A DNA stretch of 64,000 nucleotides. It comes from Sphingobacterium sp. SRCM116780. Its GTDB lineage: Bacteria; Bacteroidota; Bacteroidia; Sphingobacteriales; Sphingobacteriaceae. Below the pieces are notes generated by a model that searched no databases, had not been told where the DNA came from, and was given only the letters and a program-made list of their open reading frames with translations. The stretch is from the NCBI RefSeq assembly GCF_021442025.1, contig NZ_CP090446.1, positions 4,154,001 to 4,218,000 on the forward strand, written 5' to 3'. Positions within the stretch are counted from its first letter, which is position 1; every line of letters begins with the position of its first letter. Below, piece after piece: positions 18,724 to 26,715 of the stretch. The position numbers were made by a program, and so were the translations under genes.

Positions 18724-19059
18724 TTAGCAGTTAGGAGGCGGTGTAGGCACAGAGGGATGAAAAGCTTGGATGCTTTTCTCATTTTTTAAGTAGTGCCTTT
18801 GTTTTGCATGACTATTATCGGTAATGATTGCTAAAGTGTAAGGTTCTTCGGCTTTTGTATTAAAAAACTTGGAACCAGACTCGCTAAAATCACTATGTGC
18901 GCCATTGTTATTTTCAATTTCTAATTGAAGTACAATTTGAAGGATAGTGTGCTGATCCAGTAAAGATGAAAATATAGGGGTAATGGATATGCTCATCTTT
19001 GTGAAAAAGATAAAAGCACATAATAAAGCCGCAATATTTCTAGTCTTCTTGTTAAACAT
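18724..19059 (-). CDS. Small exported protein of unknown function
   Basis: A 111-residue protein with a hydrophobic N-terminal signal or anchor (IAALLCAFIFFTKM) and a hydrophilic remainder ending in the unusual VPTPPPNC. I do not recognise the family. Short exported proteins with Pro-rich ends are often found before metal-efflux genes in Bacteroidota, but no efflux genes are adjacent here: the next gene in the same direction is the SulP transporter, about 95 bp away. It could be translated from the same transcript. Coding status is plausible but not certain. Confidence 0.5.
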   Translation of the reverse strand: MFNKKTRNIAALLCAFIFFTKMSISITPIFSSLLDQHTILQIVLQLEIENNNGAHSDFSESGSKFFNTKAEEPYTLAIITDNSHAKQRHYLKNEKSIQAFHPSVPTPPPNC

Positions 19060-19283
19060 TTTCCTTAGCCGTGTGCGCGATCGAATTTAATGAAAGCATG
19101 TAAAAATACAATTTTCAAGTTAAAAAATTGTTAATTCTGTAAAAAAAAGTCTTACCTGACAAAAAAATTACAAAGACTCAATATTTCCTTTTATATTTAA
19201 TTAGTGGAATACTCTTTGCATGAAATGCGTGATGTATCTGAAATGAAAAAGGTATTCGTTAAAAAATTAGATCATAAATTATA

Positions 19284-20825
19284 ATGGCAGATAAAGAACA
19301 ATTTATTGAAAAAGTAAAAGCATCTTATAGTCCAAAAGGAGCATTTATATATCTGGGTGCAGGTATTTTGAATGGTGAGATTTGTGCTGATGCCAAAGTT
19401 AATTTGGCTTTAAAGATGATGAACCGTCACGGTTTGATCGCTGGTGCTACCGGAACAGGAAAGACTCGTACGCTACAATTAATCGCAGAGCAATTATCTG
19501 ATGCAGGAGTACCTGTTTTTATGTTAGATGTGAAAGGTGATTTATCAGGATTAGCCGTAGAAGGACAAACGAATCAAGCGCTTATTGATCGGGGAAATGC
19601 TGTTGGTGTTCCATTTCAGCCAGCAAGTTTCCCTATTGAGTTGTTTTCTTTAACAGGAGCAAAAGGCACGACGATGCGTATAAAAGTATCGGATGTAGGC
19701 CCTATTTTATTGTCGCGGATCTTAGAGTTAAATGATACACAAACAGGTGTTTTAGCAGCGATCTTTAAATATGCCCAAGATCACGATATGCCTTTGACCG
19801 ATTTTAATGATGTCAAAAAACTATTAAGTTATCTTGCAGATGGCCCTGGCAGTGAAGAAATCAAAGATGATTATGGTAAAATTAGTACCTCTAGCTCTGG
19901 AACGATCTTACGTAAAATAGTCGCCATTGAACAACAAGGAGTGGCTCATATTTTTGGAGAGAAAGAATTTGAAATTCAAGATCTATTTCAAAAAGTAGAT
20001 GGTAAAGGAGTCATCAGTTTATTGAATATCTCAGACGTACAAGATCAACCCGTATTATTTTCCACATTTTTATTAAGTATTTTAGCGCAACTGTTTAAAA
20101 ACTTACCTGAAGTAGGGGATTTGGATCAACCTAAGTTGGTATTTTTCTTTGATGAAGCTCATTTGTTGTTTAAAGATGCTTCAAAAGCATTTATGACACA
20201 AGTGGAACAGATTGTTCGATTGATTCGGTCGAAAGGTATTGGTGTTTTCTTTTGTACCCAATCACCGACAGATATTCCAGAGACGGTTTTAGCACAATTG
20301 GGTAATCGTGTTCAACATGCATTGCGCGCTTTTACACCGAATGACGCTGAAAACTTACGGAAAACGGTCAAGACCTACCCAAGGTCAGATTTCTATGAAA
20401 TTGATCAAGTATTAACCGCCTTAGGGATCGGTCAGGCCCTAGTTACTGTTTTGAATGAAAAAGGAATTCCAACAGAAGTTGTGGCAACACATCTTGTGCC
20501 TGCACGCGCGGTTATGGGACCTGCTGATGCAGCGACTTACGATCAAATTATGAAGCAATCTGAGTTGTATGGAAAATACCAACAACGAGAAGAAAATCGT
20601 TCGGCAGCTGAGATTGTTGACGAAAAAACAAAGACTGCTGTAGAGCAACAAGAACAGCTGAATCGAGAGAAAGAAGAAGCAAAAGAGGCAAAAAGTACAT
20701 CGAGAAGACAGACACCACTGGAAGCCGCTCAAAAGACTGCAACAACAACCTTAGCACGAGAAGGTGTGAAGCTGTTAGGTAAATTGGCAAGTGGTTTGTT
20801 AACAGCATTCTTTAAGAGAAAGTAA
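19284..20825 (+). CDS. HerA-like DUF853 ATPase
   Basis: A 513-residue P-loop ATPase of the DUF853 family within the HerA/FtsK superfamily. The Walker A is GATGTGKT (54-61) and Walker B is FFFDEAHLLF, with D290-E291. The VFMLDVKGDLSGL segment and the CTQSPTDIPETVLAQLGNR sensor region are typical. The C-terminal 100 residues are a charged Glu/Lys-rich linker (from about 420), followed by a short hydrophobic tail. Archaeal HerA pumps DNA together with the NurA nuclease; the role of bacterial DUF853 proteins is not settled. No nuclease gene is adjacent. Confidence 0.87.
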   Translation: MADKEQFIEKVKASYSPKGAFIYLGAGILNGEICADAKVNLALKMMNRHGLIAGATGTGKTRTLQLIAEQLSDAGVPVFMLDVKGDLSGLAVEGQTNQALIDRGNAVGVPFQPASFPIELFSLTGAKGTTMRIKVSDVGPILLSRILELNDTQTGVLAAIFKYAQDHDMPLTDFNDVKKLLSYLADGPGSEEIKDDYGKISTSSSGTILRKIVAIEQQGVAHIFGEKEFEIQDLFQKVDGKGVISLLNISDVQDQPVLFSTFLLSILAQLFKNLPEVGDLDQPKLVFFFDEAHLLFKDASKAFMTQVEQIVRLIRSKGIGVFFCTQSPTDIPETVLAQLGNRVQHALRAFTPNDAENLRKTVKTYPRSDFYEIDQVLTALGIGQALVTVLNEKGIPTEVVATHLVPARAVMGPADAATYDQIMKQSELYGKYQQREENRSAAEIVDEKTKTAVEQQEQLNREKEEAKEAKSTSRRQTPLEAAQKTATTTLAREGVKLLGKLASGLLTAFFKRK

Positions 20826-20837
20826 TCTAAATATTTA

Positions 20838-20845
20838 TATATTTG
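20838..20845 (+). promoter_or_regulatory. Candidate -7 element for the nucleotidyltransferase gene
   Basis: TATATTTG matches TAnnTTTG about 43 bp before the start codon. There is no convincing -33 TTG at the 19-bp spacing. Confidence 0.35.
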
Positions 20846-20887
20846 CAAAAAAAAAATTAAACGAGAAAAGTCCTAGAGTAACTGAAT

Positions 20888-21799
20888 ATGAGTAAACCAA
20901 CTTTATTAATTTTGGCAGCAGGAATGGCTAGCCGTTACGGATCATTGAAACAGATTGATGCCTTTGGCCCTCATGGCGAAACCATCATTGACTATTCTAT
21001 TTTTGATGCTATCAATGCAGGATTTGGCAAAGTAGTATTTATTATTCGTGAAGAGTTTTTAGGTAAAATGCGTGAAGTTTTTGACGAAAAGTTAAAAGGT
21101 AAAATCGAAGTTGACTATGCTTTTCAAGATTTTGATTTAAAGAAATTCGGAATTGACCGCGAAATAGAACGTGCAAAACCATGGGGTACCGCTCATGCTG
21201 TATTGAGTGCAAAAGATCATATCAATGAGCCTTTTTGTGTGATCAATGCAGATGATTTTTATGGTACAGATTCTTACCAAAAAATGGCGAAATTTTTAAC
21301 AGCTGAAGTTTCAGATCAAGAGATGGCTTTGATGGGATTTCAAGTTGATAATACGCTATCTGATTATGGATATGTTTCTAGAGGTGTTTGCGTGGTAAGT
21401 CCTTCTGGCCATATGGAAAGTGTGACCGAGCGTACAAAAATATACTACAAAGAACTTGAAGGAGAGAAGAAAATTGTTTTTGAAGAAGGAGATACGATCA
21501 CAGAACTAGACCCACTTAGTCGTGTATCCATGAACTTCTGGGGATTTACACCTAAAGTTTTTGCTGTCGCAGGAGAAATGTTCAAAAATTTCGTTGAGAA
21601 AAATTCAGAAGATCCGAAATCAGAATTTTTTATCCCTTCGGTAGCAGATTATTTAGTACAAACCAAACAAGCTAACTTTAAAGTTATTCCAACATCATCG
21701 AAATGGTTCGGTGTAACTTACAAAGAAGATAAAGAAATTGTACAAAATTCTATTTTGAAATTAATTGCTGACGGAGCTTATCCTGAGAAATTATTTTAA
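20888..21799 (+). CDS. Sugar-phosphate nucleotidyltransferase
   Basis: A 303-residue protein of the NTP_transferase (GT-A-like) family. The N-terminal LILAAGMASRYGSLKQ (7-22) is the nucleotide-binding loop, with a product-binding NADDFYG segment near residue 120. Members transfer NMP to sugar 1-phosphates; the closest textbook relatives are UTP- or dTTP-glucose-1-phosphate transferases, but the sugar cannot be told. It lacks a left-handed beta-helix domain. No sugar biosynthesis genes lie nearby. It sits after the HerA-like gene with its own terminator behind. Confidence 0.85.
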   Translation: MSKPTLLILAAGMASRYGSLKQIDAFGPHGETIIDYSIFDAINAGFGKVVFIIREEFLGKMREVFDEKLKGKIEVDYAFQDFDLKKFGIDREIERAKPWGTAHAVLSAKDHINEPFCVINADDFYGTDSYQKMAKFLTAEVSDQEMALMGFQVDNTLSDYGYVSRGVCVVSPSGHMESVTERTKIYYKELEGEKKIVFEEGDTITELDPLSRVSMNFWGFTPKVFAVAGEMFKNFVEKNSEDPKSEFFIPSVADYLVQTKQANFKVIPTSSKWFGVTYKEDKEIVQNSILKLIADGAYPEKLF

Positions 21800-21820
21800 A
21801 TAAAAAGAATAATATTTTTT

Positions 21821-21850
21821 AAACCCATAGCGATTGTTATGGGTTTTTTT
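21821..21850 (+). terminator. Terminator after nucleotidyltransferase gene
   Basis: AAACCCATA (21821-21829) pairs with TATGGGTTT (21838-21846), followed by a T run. Confidence 0.85.
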
Positions 21851-21855
21851 TATGT

Positions 21856-21885
21856 TTGATGAATAAAAAGTATTTTCTTTCTTTG
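21856..21885 (+). promoter_or_regulatory. Promoter for the TIGR02117/zinc-ribbon pair
   Basis: TTG (21856-21858), a 19-bp spacer and TTTCTTTG (21878-21885), one mismatch from TTG-N19-TAnnTTTG. It lies directly behind the previous terminator, 16 bp before the next start codon. Confidence 0.5.
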
Positions 21886-21901
21886 CGCATCAATTATAAT
21901 C

Positions 21902-22582
21902 ATGATAAAAGTATTCAAAGTGTTGTTATATAGTATCATTGCTTTAGTTTTAATCGTTTTCGTCTATTGGTTGTCGGAGCGTATCCTCTCTCGAATGAGT
22001 GCCTCTAGAGAAGAATCAACCCTTCCTAAGACGATTACCGTCTATGTGATGTCCAATGGCGTTCATACAGATTTAGTATTTCCAGTCAAAAATGAACAGA
22101 TGGATTGGTCTGCCTTATTTCCATTTAGTAATACGACAGGGAAAGATACTACGCATCGTTTTGTTGGTATTGGATGGGGAGATAAAGGATTCTATTTGAA
22201 TACACCTGAATGGAAAGATCTAAAAGCTTCTACTGCTTTTGTGGCTGCTACAGGTATTGGAGAGACGGCACTCCATGTGAGCTATCATAAAGATGTCCAA
22301 GAAAATGATCTTTGCTTTAAGCATATGATCGATACAGAACAATATCAATCCCTGGTCAATTTTGTAAAAGAGAGCTTGGATTATGATACGCAAAATAAAC
22401 CCATATTAATCAACACAAATGCCCAATACAGTGATTCCGATGCTTTTTATGAGGCTAAAGGATCTTACAGTATGTTTCATTCTTGTAACACCTGGACAAA
22501 TAATGCGCTGAAGAAAGCGAATATGCCAGCCGGAATCTGGGCAACTTTAGATAAGGGAATATTGAGTCATTATAAAAAGTAA
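21902..22582 (+). CDS. TIGR02117/DUF2459 family protein
   Basis: A 226-residue protein with one N-terminal membrane segment (residues about 5-24) and a periplasmic domain of the DUF2459/TIGR02117 family, first noted near urease genes in some bacteria. Family features are the SNGVHTDLVFPV and GWGDKGFYL segments, and a conserved HSCNTWTNNALKKA near residue 197. The Cys and His residues give it a fold-level resemblance to NlpC/P60-like hydrolases, but this is only a suggestion. No urease genes are present. The next gene starts 4 bp after its stop. Confidence 0.85.
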   Translation: MIKVFKVLLYSIIALVLIVFVYWLSERILSRMSASREESTLPKTITVYVMSNGVHTDLVFPVKNEQMDWSALFPFSNTTGKDTTHRFVGIGWGDKGFYLNTPEWKDLKASTAFVAATGIGETALHVSYHKDVQENDLCFKHMIDTEQYQSLVNFVKESLDYDTQNKPILINTNAQYSDSDAFYEAKGSYSMFHSCNTWTNNALKKANMPAGIWATLDKGILSHYKK

Positions 22583-22586
22583 CGGT

Positions 22587-23009
22587 ATGTGTGCAATACT
22601 TGATCTTATTAAACAATACTCTGACCAAGAATTAGCGTTTCTGTATACCTATCATATAGAAAGTTATATGGAGGAGACACAAAGCCAAATTCGCGATTAT
22701 ATTCGGCATGTTAGAGGGCTAAGCGATCTTACTATTGCGCAAATTGTGGAGGATGTAGCACATTCTTCTAGTACATTGGGATGTCCAAGATGTCATTCTT
22801 TAAATTGGAATATATATGATGTACAGTGGGAAGTTCCATTGTCTACTCGTCAAGAATCATTGATCCAATCGCCGATTGAACAAGAAAGAGATCCAAATCA
22901 TTTTCCTCAAAAAACAAAAATTGACTGCAATATTTGCGGTTATGTAATTCATGATCCAAATGAAAGTTTTTGGACTTCCTTGAAAAAAACAGTTAGTTTC
23001 AAAAAATAA
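22587..23009 (+). CDS. Small zinc-ribbon-like protein of unknown function
   Basis: A 140-residue cytoplasmic protein. Two CxxC knuckles are visible: C66-C69 (CPRCHS) and C114-C117 (CNICG), separated by 44 residues, which is a plausible split zinc ribbon. The N-terminal 50 residues are helical and contain YSDQELAFLYTYHIESY. It follows the TIGR02117 gene by 4 bp, so the two are cotranscribed. I do not recognise the family. Its stop codon forms part of the first operator half-site of the downstream operon. Confidence 0.75.
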   Translation: MCAILDLIKQYSDQELAFLYTYHIESYMEETQSQIRDYIRHVRGLSDLTIAQIVEDVAHSSSTLGCPRCHSLNWNIYDVQWEVPLSTRQESLIQSPIEQERDPNHFPQKTKIDCNICGYVIHDPNESFWTSLKKTVSFKK

Positions 23010-23052
23010 TGTAAAAAATACTTTACATTATGTAAGATTTGTTTTACATTTG
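23009..23052 (+). promoter_or_regulatory. Tandem operator and promoter of the membrane protein/XRE operon
   Basis: Two copies of ATGTAA-N8-TTACAT, at 23009-23028 and 23030-23049, are spaced 21 bp apart (two helical turns) with a T between them. The inner half-sites also form the perfect palindrome TTACATTATGTAA (23023-23035). The second copy overlaps a TACATTTG -7 element (23045-23052), and TTA occupies the -33 position 19 bp upstream. A repressor bound here would block the polymerase. The downstream XRE-family gene is the obvious candidate regulator. Confidence 0.8.
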
Positions 23053-23083
23053 AGTTATTGTAACCTTAGTAAAACTTATCATT

Positions 23084-23593
23084 ATGAAAAAAATTCCATT
23101 ATTACCGCGACACTTTCGATGGATTGGTCTAGGATTAGTCCTATTGTTTTTAGTCCCCACTATTTTGTATATCCTGAAAGAAAATAGTATTTTAATTACT
23201 AACTATCCAAAAATAAAAGGCGTGGAGGTAATGCCTTTTGAATTTTCCTTTTCTACATTTGCAGTTTTAGGGGGAGATAATGGCCCTTTTGAAATTATTA
23301 ATACAGACATGGGACTTACATTGCAACTTTTATCGATTTTCTTGGGTCTGAGTTTTATCGCCTTTACTCGATATAAGTATGAAGATGAAATGATAAATTC
23401 AATTCGTCTTTATTCTTGGTCGTGGTCAATTATTTCTTTTGCAATTTTTAATGTTTTATTAATAACATTTATATACGGCAGTTGGTACATCAGTCTTGCA
23501 TTTTTAAGCCCAAATATTATATTATTGCTTTATATTATTATTTTTCGATTTCAAATTTTTAAACTAAACAGGAGGTTAGCGCATGAAGAATAA
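23084..23593 (+). CDS. Integral membrane protein of unknown function
   Basis: A 169-residue protein with four predicted membrane helices, roughly residues 15-31, 77-95, 109-131 and 134-156. Between the first two is a 45-residue extracytoplasmic loop. The C-terminus is basic and cytoplasmic. I do not recognise a named family. It overlaps the start of the XRE regulator gene by 11 bp, so the two are translationally coupled. Such membrane protein/short XRE regulator pairs are common in bacteria and usually autoregulated, which fits the double operator upstream. Confidence 0.75.
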   Translation: MKKIPLLPRHFRWIGLGLVLLFLVPTILYILKENSILITNYPKIKGVEVMPFEFSFSTFAVLGGDNGPFEIINTDMGLTLQLLSIFLGLSFIAFTRYKYEDEMINSIRLYSWSWSIISFAIFNVLLITFIYGSWYISLAFLSPNIILLLYIIIFRFQIFKLNRRLAHEE

Positions 23594-23783
23594 TATTAAA
23601 ATCAATCGGGTGATCAAAAGTTATTCACAAGAGCAGTTAGCGAGCTTAGTACAAGTAAGTCGGCAAACGATCAATGCATTAGAAGCAGGAAAGTATGTCC
23701 CATCTACAGTCTTATCCTTAAAGATTTCAAAAATATTAGAAAAAACTATAGAAGAGTTATTTACATTAGAAGAAAGTGATTAA
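23583..23783 (+). CDS. Short XRE-family transcriptional regulator
   Basis: A 66-residue protein that is essentially one helix-turn-helix of the XRE/Cro type: the recognition helix region is YSQEQLASLVQVSRQTINAL (14-33), followed by EAGKYVPSTVLSLKISKIL. It resembles YozG-like regulators that pair with a membrane protein gene. It probably binds as dimers to the tandem 20-bp operator at 23009-23049. The ATG at 23583 lies inside the end of the previous gene and follows an AGGAGG-like sequence (ACAGGAGGTTAGCGC), an unusually good Shine-Dalgarno for this phylum. Confidence 0.9.
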   Translation: MKNNIKINRVIKSYSQEQLASLVQVSRQTINALEAGKYVPSTVLSLKISKILEKTIEELFTLEESD

Positions 23784-23928
23784 CATGAACATATGTATAG
23801 GAACTCACGCGAACTTCAACGCGATTTTACTGTAGCGGCATATGGATTCTTTCCGTCCTTCTAGAGAGCTATATCCAATCATTTAAATCCTAAGTGGTAT
23901 GAGATTAAAATTTGGATAAACGGATATA

Positions 23929-23962
23929 AAAAAAGCTCGAAGATTCATCTTCGAGCTTTTTT
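23929..23962. terminator. Terminator of dnaK and the XRE operon
   Basis: A perfect 15-bp stem, 23929-23943 with 23948-23962 (core GCTCGAAGA/TCTTCGAGC), A6 and T6 flanks, loop TTCA. It works for convergent transcription from both sides. Confidence 0.9.
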
Positions 23963-23980
23963 ATCCTTAAGAAGAAGTTC

Positions 23981-25885
23981 TTATTTAACTTCTTCGTATT
24001 CTACGTCAGTTACGTCATCACCACCTTGTTGAGCACCACCATTGTTTGGTTGCGCGTCACCTTGAGGTTGTGAACCACCTTGAGAAGCAGCATACATTTC
24101 TTCAGAAGCAGCGTTCCAAGCATTTTGTAATGCTGCAGAAACAGTATCGATATCAGCAAAGTTTCTAGCTTCATATGCAGCTTTCAATTTTACTAATCCT
24201 TCTTCGATAGGCGCTTTTTTATCTGCAGAGATTTTATCTCCGTATTCTTTCAATTGTTTTTCAGTTGAGAATACTAATGCATCAGCAGCATTAATTTTAT
24301 CTGCTTCTTCTTTCATTTTTTGATCCGCTTCCGCATTTGCTTCCGCTTCTTCTTTCATTTTTTTGATTTCTTCGTCAGATAAACCAGATGAAGCTTCGAT
24401 ACGAATATTTTGCTCTTTTCCAGTTGCTTTATCTTTCGCAGAAACCTTAATGATACCATTGGCATCAATATCGAAAGTTACTTCAATTTGAGGTACACCA
24501 CGAGGAGCAGAAGGAATATCATTCAAGTGGAAACGGCCAATTGTACGGTTCTGAGCAGCCATTGGACGCTCACCTTGTAAGATATGAATTTCTACTGATG
24601 GTTGGTTGTCTGAAGCAGTTGAGAATGTTTCCGATTTTTTTGTCGGAATAGTTGTATTTGCTTCAATCAATTTAGTCATCACACCACCCATTGTCTCGAT
24701 ACCTAAAGATAAAGGAGTAACGTCTAATAATAACACGTCTTTCACTTCACCTGTCAATACACCACCTTGGATAGCAGCACCTAATGCAACAACTTCATCC
24801 GGGTTAACACCTTTTGAAGGCTCTTTTCCGAAAAATGCTTTTACTGCATCAACGATTGCAGGGATACGAGTAGAACCACCTACTAAAATGATTTCGTCAA
24901 TATCAGCTGTATTGAATCCAGCATTTTTCAAAGCCGAACGACAAGGATCAATTGTACGTTTGATCAAGTCAGCAGCTAAACTCTCAAATTTAGCACGAGA
25001 TAATGTACGTACTAAGTGTTTAGGACCTGTAGCATCAGCAGTAATATAGGGTAAGTTTACTTCTGTAGAAGTCGTACTTGATAATTCAATTTTAGCTTTC
25101 TCTGCAGCTTCTTTCAAACGTTGCAATGCCATTGGATCTTTTTTCAAGTCAAAGCCATTGTTTTCGTTTTTAAACTCATCGTTTAACCAGTTGATGATTA
25201 CATTATCAAAGTCATCACCACCTAAGTGCGTATCACCATCCGTAGATTTTACTTCAAATACACCGTCACCTAATTCCAATACAGAAACGTCATGTGTACC
25301 ACCACCACAGTCAAACACAACAATTTTCATGTCTTTATGTGCTTTATCTAAACCGTACGCTAACGCTGCAGCAGTAGGCTCGTTGATAATACGTTTTACT
25401 GTTAAACCAGCGATTTCACCAGCTTCTTTCGTTGCTTGACGTTGTGCATCGTTAAAGTATGCAGGAACTGTAATAACCGCTTCTGTTACTTCTTGACCTA
25501 AGAAATCTTCTGCAGTTTTCTTCATTTTTTGAAGAATCATTGCTGAAATCTCTTGCGGAGTATATTTACGGTCGTCAATTTCTACACGAGGTGTATTATT
25601 GTCGCCTTTTACCACATTGTATGGTACGTGTTGTGCTTCTTTGATAGATTCATCGTATGATAAACCCATGAAACGTTTGATAGAATAAACAGTTTTAGTT
25701 GGATTTGTGATCGCTTGACGCTTTGCTGGATCACCAACTTTACGCTCTCCACCTTCAACAAAAGCAACGATAGAAGGTGTTGTACGTTTACCTTCATTGT
25801 TAGCAATAACTACCGGTTCGTTACCTTCCATTACAGCAACACATGAATTGGTCGTACCTAAGTCGATTCCTATTATTTTAGACAT
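23981..25885 (-). CDS. dnaK: Chaperone DnaK (Hsp70)
   Basis: A 634-residue Hsp70. The N-terminal ATPase domain opens GIDLGTTNSCVAVMEGNEP, has the IINEPTAAALAYG and VVFDCGGGTHDVSVLELG phosphate-binding segments, and the LVGGSTRIP adenosine motif. The interdomain linker DVLLLDVTPLSLGIE leads to the substrate-binding domain, and the tail is Gly/Gln-rich, ending TDVEYEEVK. It folds nascent and stressed proteins with DnaJ and GrpE, which are not adjacent. It is monocistronic with a terminator behind it and a sigma-54-like sequence in front. Confidence 0.98.
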   Translation of the reverse strand: MSKIIGIDLGTTNSCVAVMEGNEPVVIANNEGKRTTPSIVAFVEGGERKVGDPAKRQAITNPTKTVYSIKRFMGLSYDESIKEAQHVPYNVVKGDNNTPRVEIDDRKYTPQEISAMILQKMKKTAEDFLGQEVTEAVITVPAYFNDAQRQATKEAGEIAGLTVKRIINEPTAAALAYGLDKAHKDMKIVVFDCGGGTHDVSVLELGDGVFEVKSTDGDTHLGGDDFDNVIINWLNDEFKNENNGFDLKKDPMALQRLKEAAEKAKIELSSTTSTEVNLPYITADATGPKHLVRTLSRAKFESLAADLIKRTIDPCRSALKNAGFNTADIDEIILVGGSTRIPAIVDAVKAFFGKEPSKGVNPDEVVALGAAIQGGVLTGEVKDVLLLDVTPLSLGIETMGGVMTKLIEANTTIPTKKSETFSTASDNQPSVEIHILQGERPMAAQNRTIGRFHLNDIPSAPRGVPQIEVTFDIDANGIIKVSAKDKATGKEQNIRIEASSGLSDEEIKKMKEEAEANAEADQKMKEEADKINAADALVFSTEKQLKEYGDKISADKKAPIEEGLVKLKAAYEARNFADIDTVSAALQNAWNAASEEMYAASQGGSQPQGDAQPNNGGAQQGGDDVTDVEYEEVK

Positions 25886-25930
25886 ATTATATATTTTAAT
25901 TTTTTACTAATCTAATTGTATAGCTATCTA

Positions 25931-25947
25931 ATCAACCCTTGTGCCAA
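25931..25947 (-). promoter_or_regulatory. Sigma-54-like promoter sequence upstream of dnaK
   Basis: The minus strand reads TTGGCAC-AAGGG-TTGAT, matching the -24 element (YTGGCAC) and the spacing of sigma-54 promoters. The -12 element is TTGAT rather than TTGCA/T. It lies about 46 bp before the start codon. No TAnnTTTG element was found in this leader. Confidence 0.35.
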
Positions 25948-26114
25948 TCATTTTTTTTGTACAAAAATGTATTAAATTGACAATTTAACGTCAGAGTTGA
26001 TGACAAACTGTCATTTCTGTGTTTGTTTATTCTACCAAAATTGCTTGCTTGGTAAAATTTTGTCATATTCGCCCCCTGATAAAACCGTTAGAGAATTATA
26101 AAAAATTTAATGTC

Positions 26115-26666
26115 ATGAAATTCGAAGAATATATTGCTTATTTTGAATCTATTTTAGCCGATCCAAGTCAGTATCAAGCTTATCAAGATGAAGAGTACTT
26201 GAATTTTACAAAGCTGAATTGGTCGAGAATGAATCGTTGGCTGAAAAAATTTGAACCAACTACAGAAGCAAGTTCTTTTATCAATCGCATTCAGACGAAA
26301 CAACATTGGATTTTGATTACAGAACCTTGGTGTGGTGATGCCGCACATTCCGTTCCCGTTATTTATCAAATGGTAAAAAATAATCCGAATATCGAGCTTG
26401 ATATACAATTACGTGATGCTGAACCGTTTCTCATTGATCAGTATTTGACAAATGGAGGTAAATCGATCCCCAAATTGATTATCCGTGATGAACAAGGTCA
26501 GGATATTGCCGTGTGGGGACCGCGACCACAAGGATGTGCAGATTTATTTTTAAAGATGAAGGAGCAAGGAGCTGAATTCAATGAAATAAAAGAAGAAATC
26601 CAAAAATGGTATAATCAAGATAAAGGTGTAGCTATTCAACAAGAATTAGTACAGATCTTATCTTAG
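26115..26666 (+). CDS. Thioredoxin-fold family protein
   Basis: A 183-residue protein of a thioredoxin-like family common in Bacteroidota. The active-site region is EPWCGDAAHSVPV near residue 75, with one Cys and His in place of the second Cys of CxxC, so it is unlikely to be a classical disulfide reductase. The SIPKLIIRDEQGQ segment holds the cis-Pro loop of the fold. The start at 26115 (MKFEEYI) is preferred over an upstream in-frame ATG at 26019, whose added residues do not look like the family. No signal peptide. Confidence 0.85.
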   Translation: MKFEEYIAYFESILADPSQYQAYQDEEYLNFTKLNWSRMNRWLKKFEPTTEASSFINRIQTKQHWILITEPWCGDAAHSVPVIYQMVKNNPNIELDIQLRDAEPFLIDQYLTNGGKSIPKLIIRDEQGQDIAVWGPRPQGCADLFLKMKEQGAEFNEIKEEIQKWYNQDKGVAIQQELVQILS

Positions 26667-26670
26667 CTAA

Positions 26671-26715
26671 AAATGTTAGAACAGACGATCTAATAGATCA
26701 TCTGTTCTAACATTT
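26671..26715. terminator. Bidirectional terminator overlapping the end of the GLPGLI gene
   Basis: Perfect 15-bp arms at 26671-26685 and 26701-26715 (AAATGTTAGAACAGA and its complement), extended by an inner GATCT/AGATC pair. The right arm and part of the loop code for the last residues and stop of the GLPGLI protein. Confidence 0.8.

Noticed and set aside
23784..23928. Gap between the XRE regulator and the dnaK terminator as a hidden small gene or antitoxin
   Set aside because: No open frame of useful length and no coherent codon pattern on either strand; only terminator sequence at its right end.
24606..25439. Two long open frames antisense to dnaK
   Set aside because: They mirror the codon pattern of dnaK on the other strand and have no recognisable domain; dnaK itself is complete and highly conserved.
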